A stretch of 7,060 bases of DNA, taken from contig JACMQP010000513.1 of the NCBI GenBank assembly GCA_014376915.1, forward strand, positions 1-7,060, given 5' to 3'. Under the pieces are notes generated by a model, which made no database searches, had not been told where the DNA came from, and saw nothing but the letters and a program-made list of their open reading frames with translations. Within the stretch, counting starts at the first letter, position 1; each line of letters starts with the position of its first letter. Both the position numbers and the translations under genes were made by a program. Shown piece after piece: positions 1 through 5,325 of the stretch. This stretch comes from Ramlibacter sp. Lineage in GTDB: Bacteria; Pseudomonadota; Gammaproteobacteria; Burkholderiales; Burkholderiaceae.

Positions 1-1
1 C

Positions 2-1111
2 CACATCGAAGACGCCGCGGTGGTGCAGGACTTCATGGATTCGCAAGAGGGCGTGGCCGACGCCGCGCCGCCGCAGCCGGTGGAGGTTCAGGTGCTCGAG
101 GCGTTCATCGCGCAGCACTACCTGGGCGTGCCGGTGCCGCCAGCGCTCATCACCAGCGAGCCGGTGAGCCGCGAGCTGGTCGAGGCACTGTCGCTGCAGG
201 CGGGCCTGCGCGTCACCGCCGTCCACAACCCACGCGAGCAGCGCCGTCGCTGGCTGGAGATGGCGGGGAAGAACGCCGAAATCCAGCTGGCACGGCTGCT
301 GGCGCAGGAGGGCTCGCAGCAGGCGCGCACCAGGGCGCTGGTGGAGGCGCTGCAGCTCGAGCCCGACAACCTCGACACCTTCCGCATCGAATGCTTCGAT
401 ATCTCGCACACCGCCGGCGAGGCCACCCAGGCCTCGTGCGTGGTGTTCCATCATCACAAGATGCAGAACAGCGAGTACCGGCGGTTCAATATCAACGACA
501 TCACGCCGGGCGACGACTACGCCGCCATGCGCCAGGTGCTGACGCGCCGCTACAGCAAGCTGGCCGAGGGCGGTCGCGACCCGCCCGAGGCCACCCCGCC
601 GGAACTGGTGCGCGAAGCGGAGTCGCCGGCCGGGGACACCGCCGCGGCGAAAGGTGGCCACCGCATGCCGGACCTTGTGCTGGTGGACGGCGGCAAGGGT
701 CAGGTCAGCATGGCGCGCGAGGTGTTCGCTGAACTCGGGCTGGACCTGGCGCTGATCGTCGGGGTCGAGAAGGGGGAGGGGCGCAAGGTGGGCCTGGAGG
801 AACTGGTGTTCGCCAACGGTCGCGAGAAGGTCGGCCTGGGCCGCGATTCGGCGGCGCTGATGCTGGTGGCGCAGATCCGCGACGAGGCCCACCGCTTCGC
901 CATCACCGGCATGCGCGCGCGCCGGGCCAAGGTTCGGGTCGGCGGCAGCAAGCTGGAGGAAATCCCCGGCATCGGCGCCAAGAAGCGGGCCCGTCTGCTG
1001 CAGCGGTTCGGCGGCATCCGCGGCGTCGCCGCTGCGGGCGTCGACGACATCGCCACCGTCGAAGGCATCTCGCACGACCTGGCCGAGGAGATTTATCGGG
1101 CGCTGCACTAG
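2..1111 (+). CDS. uvrC: UvrABC excision nuclease subunit C, C-terminal part (5' end outside window)
   Basis: UvrC makes the two incisions flanking a DNA lesion in nucleotide excision repair, acting in the cytoplasm with UvrB. The reading frame is open from the window edge, so the N-terminal GIY-YIG nuclease (3' incision) is missing and no start can be given. The RNase H-like 5'-incision domain is visible. Numbering from the GTG codon at 20, its catalytic candidates are D127 (in ECFDISH), D166 (in TPGDDYAAM), D223 (in LVDGGKGQ) and H291 (in RDEAHRF), matching D399, D438, D466 and H538 of the E. coli protein as I recall it. A tandem helix-hairpin-helix DNA-binding region closes the protein (about residues 311-361, including [13 protein letters not shown]). 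Compared with E. coli there are about 29 extra residues, rich in Pro, Glu and Ala, between D166 and D223. The stop TAG at 1109-1111 is 30 bases before pgsA, a common neighbour of uvrC in proteobacteria. Confidence 0.97.
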   Translation, partial: HIEDAAVVQDFMDSQEGVADAAPPQPVEVQVLEAFIAQHYLGVPVPPALITSEPVSRELVEALSLQAGLRVTAVHNPREQRRRWLEMAGKNAEIQLARLLAQEGSQQARTRALVEALQLEPDNLDTFRIECFDISHTAGEATQASCVVFHHHKMQNSEYRRFNINDITPGDDYAAMRQVLTRRYSKLAEGGRDPPEATPPELVREAESPAGDTAAAKGGHRMPDLVLVDGGKGQVSMAREVFAELGLDLALIVGVEKGEGRKVGLEELVFANGREKVGLGRDSAALMLVAQIRDEAHRFAITGMRARRAKVRVGGSKLEEIPGIGAKKRARLLQRFGGIRGVAAAGVDDIATVEGISHDLAEEIYRALH

Positions 1112-1126
1112 GTGCCGCTGGGCCCG

Positions 1127-1141
1127 TGCCAGAATCAGCCG
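1127..1141 (+). promoter_or_regulatory. Putative extended -10 element directly before pgsA
   Basis: TG at 1127-1128, one base, then CAGAAT at 1130-1135 form an extended -10 box (4 of 6 matches to TATAAT plus the TGn motif). Six bases separate it from the pgsA ATG at 1142, so transcription would start at or next to the start codon, giving a leaderless mRNA. No convincing -35 box lies 16-18 bases upstream and no ribosome binding site is visible. The same arrangement occurs before the hydrolase at 2636, which is the main reason to take it seriously. This is inference from sequence only. Confidence 0.45.
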
Positions 1142-1708
1142 ATGTTCCTGACCATCCCCACCATCATGACCTGGACGCGCATCGTGGCGATCCCGCTCAT
1201 CGTGGGGGTGTTCTACCTGGGGTTGAAGCCCGAGGTCCAGAACCTGATTGCCACCGTATTGTTCGTGGTGTTCGCTGCGACCGACTGGCTGGACGGCTAC
1301 CTGGCGCGCAAGCTGAACCAGACTTCTGCCTTCGGTGCCTTCCTCGACCCGGTGGCCGACAAGTTCCTGGTGTGCGCCTCGCTGCTGGTGCTGGTGCACC
1401 TGCAGCGGACCGACGTCTTCGTGGCGCTGATCATCATCGGCCGCGAGATCGCGATCTCGGCGCTGCGCGAATGGATGGCGCAGATCGGTGCGTCCAAGAG
1501 CGTCGCGGTCCACATGCTGGGCAAGCTCAAGACCACGGCGCAGATGGTCGCCATCCCGTTCCTGCTGTTCGACGACGACCTGTTCGGCGTGATCGACACC
1601 CGGTTGTGGGGCGCGGGCCTGATCTGGATCTCGGCAATCCTCACCGTGTGGTCGATGGCCTATTACCTGCAGAAAGCCCTGCCGGAAATCCGCAAGCGGG
1701 TGAAGTAG
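1142..1708 (+). CDS. pgsA: CDP-diacylglycerol-glycerol-3-phosphate 3-phosphatidyltransferase
   Basis: This integral membrane enzyme transfers the phosphatidyl group of CDP-diacylglycerol to sn-glycerol 3-phosphate, the committed step to phosphatidylglycerol and cardiolipin. The CDP-alcohol phosphotransferase signature is perfect: D48, D51, G52, A55, R56, G65, D69 and D73, spaced DxxDGxxARx8GxxxDxxxD. The 188 residues fit the family (about 180-190), with several hydrophobic segments (about 13-28, 35-48, 74-86, 91-105, 133-143 and 156-175). The ATG at 1142 is preferred because the protein then begins MFLTIPTIMT, close to the usual NIPT start. A GTG at 1112, directly after the uvrC stop, would add ten unconserved residues. 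No Shine-Dalgarno sequence precedes the ATG; an extended -10-like box does. The transporter gene starts 4 bases after the stop. Confidence 0.96.
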   Translation: MFLTIPTIMTWTRIVAIPLIVGVFYLGLKPEVQNLIATVLFVVFAATDWLDGYLARKLNQTSAFGAFLDPVADKFLVCASLLVLVHLQRTDVFVALIIIGREIAISALREWMAQIGASKSVAVHMLGKLKTTAQMVAIPFLLFDDDLFGVIDTRLWGAGLIWISAILTVWSMAYYLQKALPEIRKRVK

Positions 1709-1712
1709 CGCC

Positions 1713-2603
1713 ATGGCCTCCGATTCGCGCCAGGATGCCCTGGCTCGGGCGATGCCCATCGTCTTCGTGCTGATCTGGAGCACCGGCTTCATCGTCGCGC
1801 GCTTCGGCATGCCGAATGCGCCACCGATGAAATTCCTGGCTCTGCGCTACGTGTTCTCCGTGCTTTGCTTCTCAGCCTGGGCGCTGCTCGCCGGGGCGCG
1901 ATTCCCCAGCAGCCGGCGGCAACTGGGCTACCTGGCCGTCACCGGCGTGCTGATGCACGCGGGCTACCTCGGCGGCGTCTGGACGGCGGTCAAGCTGGGG
2001 ATGGGCGCCGGCCTCGCGGCGTTGCTGGTCAGCCTGCAGCCGGTGTTGACCGCGATCTGGGTGTCGTCGTGGGGTGGCAGGGTGACGCCGCGCCAGTGGG
2101 GCGGCCTGGCGCTGGGCTTCGCCGGGCTGGCGCTGGTGGTCTGGCACAAGCTGGGGCTGGGCGAAATCCATCCTGCCAACCTGCTGTGCGCCTTTGTCGC
2201 GCTGGTCAGCATCACCGTGGGTACGCTGTACCAGAAGCGCTTCGTCACGCCGTGCGACGTGCGCACCGCCAACCTGGTGCAACTGGCCGCGGCGTTCGTG
2301 GTGACGGTGCCGCTCGCGCTGCTGGAAACCGAAGCGATCCGCTGGAACGGCGAGATGATCGGGGCCATGGCCTGGTCGGTGCTCGGCCTGACGCTGGGCG
2401 GTAGTTCGCTGCTGTACCTGCTGATCCAGCGCGGCGCCGCCACGACCGTCACCAGCCTGCTTTATCTGGTACCGCCCTGCACGGCCCTGATGGCCTGGCT
2501 GCTATTCGCCGAGCCGATCACTGCGCTCACGCTGGCCGGCATGGCGATCACCGCGTTCGGCGTCAGCCTGGTGGTGCGCGGGTCTGCCGGCGCCCGGGCC
2601 TGA
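1713..2603 (+). CDS. EamA/DMT-family transporter, ten predicted membrane helices
   Basis: A 296-residue inner-membrane protein of the drug/metabolite transporter superfamily, made of two five-helix EamA repeats. Hydrophobic segments fall at about 12-30, 43-61, 70-92, 97-117, 127-145, 152-172, 184-204, 215-236, 243-265 and 271-290. Family-like signatures include the first-helix segment PIVFVLIWSTGFIVAR and the end of the second repeat around SLLYLVPPCTALMAWLLFAEP, with its conserved Pro-Pro and Glu-Pro. Members export amino acids, metabolites or drugs, but the substrate cannot be read from sequence. The ATG at 1713 follows the pgsA stop by 4 bases, so the two genes are probably cotranscribed. 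Only a weak purine stretch (GAAG, about 1702-1705) could serve as a ribosome binding site. No functional link to phospholipid synthesis is implied. Confidence 0.92.
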   Translation: MASDSRQDALARAMPIVFVLIWSTGFIVARFGMPNAPPMKFLALRYVFSVLCFSAWALLAGARFPSSRRQLGYLAVTGVLMHAGYLGGVWTAVKLGMGAGLAALLVSLQPVLTAIWVSSWGGRVTPRQWGGLALGFAGLALVVWHKLGLGEIHPANLLCAFVALVSITVGTLYQKRFVTPCDVRTANLVQLAAAFVVTVPLALLETEAIRWNGEMIGAMAWSVLGLTLGGSSLLYLLIQRGAATTVTSLLYLVPPCTALMAWLLFAEPITALTLAGMAITAFGVSLVVRGSAGARA

Positions 2604-2620
2604 GGTGGCAGTGGCGCAGG

Positions 2621-2635
2621 TGACAGAATCGCGCG
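2621..2635 (+). promoter_or_regulatory. Putative extended -10 element directly before the hydrolase gene
   Basis: TG at 2621-2622, one base, then CAGAAT at 2624-2629 repeat the arrangement seen before pgsA, again with exactly six bases before the ATG (2636). The predicted transcription start is at the start codon. The only -35 candidate is weak (CTGAGG at 2600-2605, spacer 18). If real, it makes the hydrolase-dehydrogenase pair a transcription unit separate from the transporter gene, which ends only 32 bases upstream. Confidence 0.45.
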
Positions 2636-3550
2636 ATGCTGGCTGAATTCGACACCTTCGAAGTGGAACGCGAAGGAGTGCGGCTGGCAGCCGGCCGTGC
2701 CGGCAACGGCCCGCCCTTGCTGCTGCTGCACGGCCACCCGCAGACCCATGCAATGTGGCACCTGGTGGCGCCGCAACTGGCACGGCATTTCACCGTGGTG
2801 TGGATGGACCTGCGCGGCTACGGCGACTCGGCCCGGCCCCCGGACGACGCTGCGCACCGAACTTATTCCAAACGCCAGATGGCGCTCGATGCGCTGGCTG
2901 TCATGAAGCATGCCGGTTTCACAAGCTTCCGGGTGCTGGCGCACGACCGCGGCGCACGGGTGGCACACCGCCTGGCGGCGGATCACCCGGCGGCGGTCGA
3001 ACGAATGCTTTTGCTGGACATCGCGCCGACGCTCTCCATGTACGAGAACACGTCCCGCGCCTTTGCCACGGCCTACTGGCACTGGTTTTTCCTGATCCAG
3101 CCGCCGCCGCTGCCCGAGGCGCTGATCGACTCCGACCCGGTGCGTTACCTGCGCAGCGTCATGGGCAAACGGCACGCCGGCCTTGACGCGTTCGCGCCTG
3201 CAGCGCTTGCCGAGTACGAGCGCTGCGTCAAAATCCCCGGCACGGCGCAGGCGATCTGCGGCGACTACCGCGCCAGCGCCACCATCGATCTGGAGCACGA
3301 CCAGGCCGACATTGCCGCCGGCCGTCCGCTGCAGCAGCCGTTGCGAGTGCTGTGGGGCGAGCATGGCGCCGTCGGCAAGTCGTTCGATGTGCTGGCGTTG
3401 TGGCGCGGATGCGCGCTCGACGTGAGCGGCCGCAGCCTGTCCTGCGGCCACTACATCGCGGAAGAGGCCCCGGCCCTGCTGCTGGACGAAGCAATGACAT
3501 TTCTAGGAGAAAACAATGAGCAAGAAAAGAATCGCCGTCATCCCCGGTGA
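2636..3550 (+). CDS. Alpha/beta hydrolase of the fluoroacetate/haloacetate dehalogenase type
   Basis: A 304-residue alpha/beta-hydrolase predicted to cleave a carbon-halogen (or epoxide) bond through an aspartyl-ester intermediate, in the cytoplasm since no signal peptide is seen. The catalytic residues are D104 (nucleophile, in AHDRGAR), D128 (in LLLDIAP) and H272 (in GHYIAEEAP). R105 and R108, which bind the carboxylate in the Rhodopseudomonas fluoroacetate dehalogenase RPA1163, are kept. So is its halide pocket: H149 and W150 (in YWHWFF) and Y211 (in CGDYR). Homologous regions include HGHPQTH (32-38) and the lid segment around QPPPLPEAL. Two differences stand out: H34 where RPA1163 has F40, and A102 instead of Gly at the nucleophile elbow. 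The last 12 or so residues are a polar tail encoded in the overlap with the next gene. The ATG at 2636 is the first start after an in-frame stop at 2621. The exact substrate is uncertain; a related epoxide hydrolase activity is the main alternative. Confidence 0.9.
   Translation: MLAEFDTFEVEREGVRLAAGRAGNGPPLLLLHGHPQTHAMWHLVAPQLARHFTVVWMDLRGYGDSARPPDDAAHRTYSKRQMALDALAVMKHAGFTSFRVLAHDRGARVAHRLAADHPAAVERMLLLDIAPTLSMYENTSRAFATAYWHWFFLIQPPPLPEALIDSDPVRYLRSVMGKRHAGLDAFAPAALAEYERCVKIPGTAQAICGDYRASATIDLEHDQADIAAGRPLQQPLRVLWGEHGAVGKSFDVLALWRGCALDVSGRSLSCGHYIAEEAPALLLDEAMTFLGENNEQEKNRRHPR
3505..3510 (+). promoter_or_regulatory. Strong ribosome binding site for the TtuC/DmlA-family gene
   Basis: AGGAGA, five bases before the ATG at 3516, lies inside the last codons of the upstream hydrolase gene. 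It fixes the start of the dehydrogenase and supports translational coupling across the 35-base overlap. It is one of the two clearest Shine-Dalgarno sequences in the window, the other being that of hup. Confidence 0.85.
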
Positions 3551-4601
3551 CGGCATCGGCAAGGAAGTGATGCCCGAGGGCGTGCGCGTGCTGGATGCGG
3601 CGGCCACCAAGTTCGGCATCGACCTGCATTTCGACCACTACGACTTCTCCAGCTGGGACTACTACGAGAAGCACGGCCGGATGATGCCGGAGGACTGGAA
3701 GGACCAAGTCGGCGGCCACGACGCGATCTATTACGGCGCCGTCGGCTGGCCCGAGAAGATCCCCGACCACGTTTCGCTGTGGGGCTCGCTGCTGTTGTTC
3801 CGCCGCGAGTTCGACCAGTACGTGAACCTGCGGCCCGCCCGCCTGATGCCTGGCATCATCGCGCCGGTGGTGCGCCGCGACGGCAGTCCGCGCGAGCCCG
3901 GCGAGATCGACATGTACATCGTGCGCGAGAACACCGAAGGCGAGTACTCCAGCATCGGCGGGCGCATGTTCCCAGGCACCGAACGCGAGATCGTGATGCA
4001 GGAAACCGTGATGTCGCGCTTCGGTGTCGACCGGGTCCTGAAGTTCGCTTTCGAGCTGGCGAGATCGCGCCCGAAAAAGCACCTCACCAGCGCTACCAAG
4101 TCCAACGGCATTGCGATCACCATGCCGTACTGGGACGAGCGCGTCGCCGAGATGGCGAGGCAGTACCCCGACGTGAAGCAGGACAAGTTCCACATCGACA
4201 TCCTCACGGCCCATTTCGTTCAGCGGCCGGACTTCTTCGACGTGGTCGTCGCCACCAACCTCTTCGGCGACATCCTCAGCGACCTCGGGCCCGCCTGCAC
4301 GGGCACCATCGGAATCGCGCCGAGCGCCAACCTCAATCCCGACCGCAAGTTCCCGTCACTGTTCGAACCGGTGCACGGTTCGGCGCCGGACATTGCCGGC
4401 AAGAATATCGCCAACCCGATCGGCCAGATCTGGTGCGGCGCGATGATGCTCGAGTTCCTCGGCCACAAGGACGCGCACGACGCGGTGCTGCACGCGATCG
4501 AGAAGGTGCTGGCGCCGCAAAGCGGTGCGCCCCGAACCCGGGACCTCGGCGGCACGGCCAGCACCAGCGACATGGGACGCGCGATCGCGTCGGCCCTGTG
4601 A
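3516..4601 (+). CDS. dmlA: Tartrate dehydrogenase / D-malate dehydrogenase (decarboxylating)
   Basis: A 361-residue NAD-dependent beta-decarboxylating dehydrogenase of the isocitrate/isopropylmalate family. It resembles E. coli DmlA (D-malate to pyruvate and CO2) and the TtuC tartrate dehydrogenases almost end to end, as recalled: the N-terminal IPGDGIGKEV, then GAVGWP, REFDQYVNLRP, VRENTEGEYSS, TSATKSNG, NLFGDILSDLGPACTGTIG and EPVHGSAPDIAGKNIANP. Predicted catalytic residues are Y144 and K195; D228, D252 and D256 would bind the divalent metal. The match to malate/tartrate enzymes is closer than to LeuB or Icd, but the preferred substrate (D-malate, L- or meso-tartrate, or 3-isopropylmalate) cannot be settled from sequence. 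The start is set by the ribosome binding site at 3505-3510. It overlaps the hydrolase gene by 35 bases in another frame. No LysR-type regulator, common beside dmlA, is in the window. Confidence 0.93.
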   Translation: MSKKRIAVIPGDGIGKEVMPEGVRVLDAAATKFGIDLHFDHYDFSSWDYYEKHGRMMPEDWKDQVGGHDAIYYGAVGWPEKIPDHVSLWGSLLLFRREFDQYVNLRPARLMPGIIAPVVRRDGSPREPGEIDMYIVRENTEGEYSSIGGRMFPGTEREIVMQETVMSRFGVDRVLKFAFELARSRPKKHLTSATKSNGIAITMPYWDERVAEMARQYPDVKQDKFHIDILTAHFVQRPDFFDVVVATNLFGDILSDLGPACTGTIGIAPSANLNPDRKFPSLFEPVHGSAPDIAGKNIANPIGQIWCGAMMLEFLGHKDAHDAVLHAIEKVLAPQSGAPRTRDLGGTASTSDMGRAIASAL

Positions 4602-4637
4602 TGCGCAAGCGCGTTTGGAATGCGTGATTTAGTTGCA

Positions 4638-4663
4638 TTGCGCCGCACCAAAAGCCGGCGCAA
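4638..4663. repeat. Inverted repeat, 8-bp perfect stem, 10-base loop
   Basis: TTGCGCCG (4638-4645) and CGGCGCAA (4656-4663) are perfect reverse complements around CACCAAAAGC. The hairpin lies 37 bases past the dehydrogenase stop. It has no T-run on either strand, so it is not a typical intrinsic terminator; it could stabilise the mRNA 3' end or mark a Rho-dependent end. Confidence 0.5.
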
Positions 4664-4673
4664 ACCCGCATGA

Positions 4674-4690
4674 ATGCTCGATGAGAGCAT
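4674..4690. repeat. Short inverted repeat, 6-bp stem, 5-base loop
   Basis: ATGCTC (4674-4679) pairs with GAGCAT (4685-4690) around GATGA. It follows the larger hairpin by 10 bases. It has no T-run and no clear role, and short stems like this also arise by chance. Confidence 0.3.
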
Positions 4691-4728
4691 CTAGAATCGC
4701 GCCTCGTGTTGTAAACCTGCATGGCGTA

Positions 4729-4757
4729 TTGACACGGTGTGCCGCCGTGGCTTTAAT
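4729..4757 (+). promoter_or_regulatory. Sigma-70 promoter for hup
   Basis: A perfect -35 box TTGACA (4729-4734), a 17-base spacer and the -10 box TTTAAT (4752-4757; 5 of 6 matches) make a near-consensus vegetative promoter. Transcription should start near 4764, leaving a leader of about 130 bases before the hup start codon. It fits the abundant expression expected of a HU protein and is the clearest promoter in the window. A second -10-like TAGAAT at 4692-4697 lacks a good -35 box. Confidence 0.85.
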
Positions 4758-4763
4758 CGCTTC

Positions 4764-4895
4764 AGCGGCTTTGCGCCGCGATAAAAAGTCTCCCGCTTCC
4801 TTGCATCTCACGGCATGTGCCGGGCGCAAGGTTGGGGAGATAAATATTTTTTGAAGAGACAACCTGATCAACTCTTTCTCTCACGAGGGGCCCCT
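4764..4895 (+). promoter_or_regulatory. Long, potentially structured 5' leader of hup
   Basis: This is the predicted untranslated leader between the sigma-70 start and the GTG of hup. Possible stems are GCGGC/GCCGC (4765-4769 with 4775-4779) and a two-part hairpin of CCTTGC/GCAAGG (4799-4804 with 4826-4831) enclosing CGGC/GCCG (4811-4814 with 4819-4822). A third is AGGTTG/CAACCT (4829-4834 with 4860-4865). The outer stem of the second and the third share bases 4829-4831, so they exclude each other. An A/T-rich patch with six T (4847-4852) sits in the loop of the third. It matches no riboswitch I recognise; regulation by alternative folding is speculation. Confidence 0.4.
4885..4890 (+). promoter_or_regulatory. 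Ribosome binding site of hup
   Basis: GAGGGG five bases before the GTG at 4896 decides the start of HU: the protein then begins [10 protein letters not shown], as family members do. The site forms half of the palindrome GGGGCCCC (4887-4894), which cannot fold on itself but could pair with another C-rich or G-rich strand. Confidence 0.75.
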
Positions 4896-5168
4896 GTGAA
4901 CAAAACCGAACTGATTGAGCACATCGCAAAACATGCCGACATCTCGAAAGCCGCCGCGACGCGCGCCCTCGAATCGATGATCGGTGCCGTCAAGACGACG
5001 CTGAAAAAAGGCGGCTCGGTTTCGCTGGTCGGATTCGGGACCTTCGCGGTCGGCAAACGGGCGGCCCGGGCCGGCCGCAATCCCCGGACCGGCGCAGCGA
5101 TTAAAATCAAGGCTGCCAAGGTTCCCAAGTTCCGTCCAGGCAAGGCGCTCAAGGATGCGCTGAACTGA
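4896..5168 (+). CDS. hup: DNA-binding protein HU
   Basis: HU is a small basic nucleoid protein that binds and bends DNA as a dimer with little sequence specificity. The 90-residue length is exactly that of bacterial HU. The signature [21 protein letters not shown] spans residues 46-66, with P63 in the beta-arm tip, the residue that intercalates at DNA kinks in HU/IHF proteins. The C-terminal [15 protein letters not shown] is typical. The start codon is GTG at 4896; the open frame extends upstream to 4815, but those 27 residues are not HU-like and precede the ribosome binding site. Expression is probably from the promoter at 4729-4757. Downstream, a tRNA-Val gene begins 22 bases after the stop with no terminator between them, so the primary transcript probably contains both. 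The gene is called hupB in many genomes. Confidence 0.97.
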   Translation: MNKTELIEHIAKHADISKAAATRALESMIGAVKTTLKKGGSVSLVGFGTFAVGKRAARAGRNPRTGAAIKIKAAKVPKFRPGKALKDALN

Positions 5169-5190
5169 ACGGGGCCATTTTCTCCCGGTG

Positions 5191-5266
5191 GGGTGCTTAG
5201 CTCAGCTGGTAGAGCGGCGCCCTTACAAGGCGTAGGTCGGCGGTTCGAACCCGTCAGCACCCACCA
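5191..5266 (+). tRNA. tRNA-Val (anticodon UAC)
   Basis: A complete 76-base cloverleaf with encoded CCA. The acceptor stem GGGTGCT (5191-5197) pairs with AGCACCC (5256-5262), followed by discriminator A at 5263 and CCA at 5264-5266. The D stem is GCTC/GAGC (5200-5203 with 5212-5215). The anticodon stem is GCGCC/GGCGT (5217-5221 with 5229-5233, one G-U pair), and loop CTTACAA carries TAC at 5224-5226. The T stem is GGCGG/CCGTC (one G-U pair) around TTCGAAC (5244-5250). It reads GUA and, with modified U34, other valine codons. It lies 22 bases after hup, before a terminator, and has no evident promoter, so it is probably cut out of the hup transcript. Confidence 0.97.
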
Positions 5267-5272
5267 CCCAAG

Positions 5273-5305
5273 AAAAGGCGAACAGATGTTCGCCTTTTGT
5301 GTTTT
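5273..5305 (+). terminator. Intrinsic terminator after hup and tRNA-Val
   Basis: AAAAGGCGAAC (5273-5283) and GTTCGCCTTTT (5288-5298) form an 11-bp perfect stem with loop AGAT, followed by GTGTTTT (5299-5305). The A-run on the left and T-run on the right mean it could also act on the minus strand. It begins 7 bases after the tRNA and ends 20 bases before the ppiD ATG. Confidence 0.88.
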
Positions 5306-5325
5306 CAGACTAGAGAGTTTCGAGC

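Noticed and set aside
1112..1141. GTG start of pgsA directly after the uvrC stop
   Set aside because: It would add ten residues before the conserved N-terminus and has no better ribosome binding site.
2462..3451. 329-codon open frame on the minus strand opposite the transporter and hydrolase
   Set aside because: Both plus-strand genes beneath it have strong family signatures; the minus frame has none.
3228..4214. 328-codon open frame on the minus strand opposite the hydrolase and dehydrogenase
   Set aside because: It spans the junction of two well-supported plus-strand genes, has mirror-frame composition and no known motif.
4638..4663. Intrinsic terminator after the dehydrogenase gene
   Set aside because: The stem is good, but no T-run follows on either strand.
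4692..4697. TAGAAT as a second hup promoter or another leaderless start
   Set aside because: It has no TGn extension and only a poor -35 match, and the GTG that follows at 4706 reaches a stop after two codons.
4629..4871. Small open frames on both strands in the gap before hup (plus 4633-4854, minus 4629-4871)
   Set aside because: They overlap each other and the hup promoter, lack ribosome binding sites and resemble no family. The plus-strand frame would be read through the promoter and leader.
4815..4895. Longer HU with an upstream start at 4815
   Set aside because: The extra 27 residues are not HU-like, and the ribosome binding site and family start both point to the GTG at 4896.
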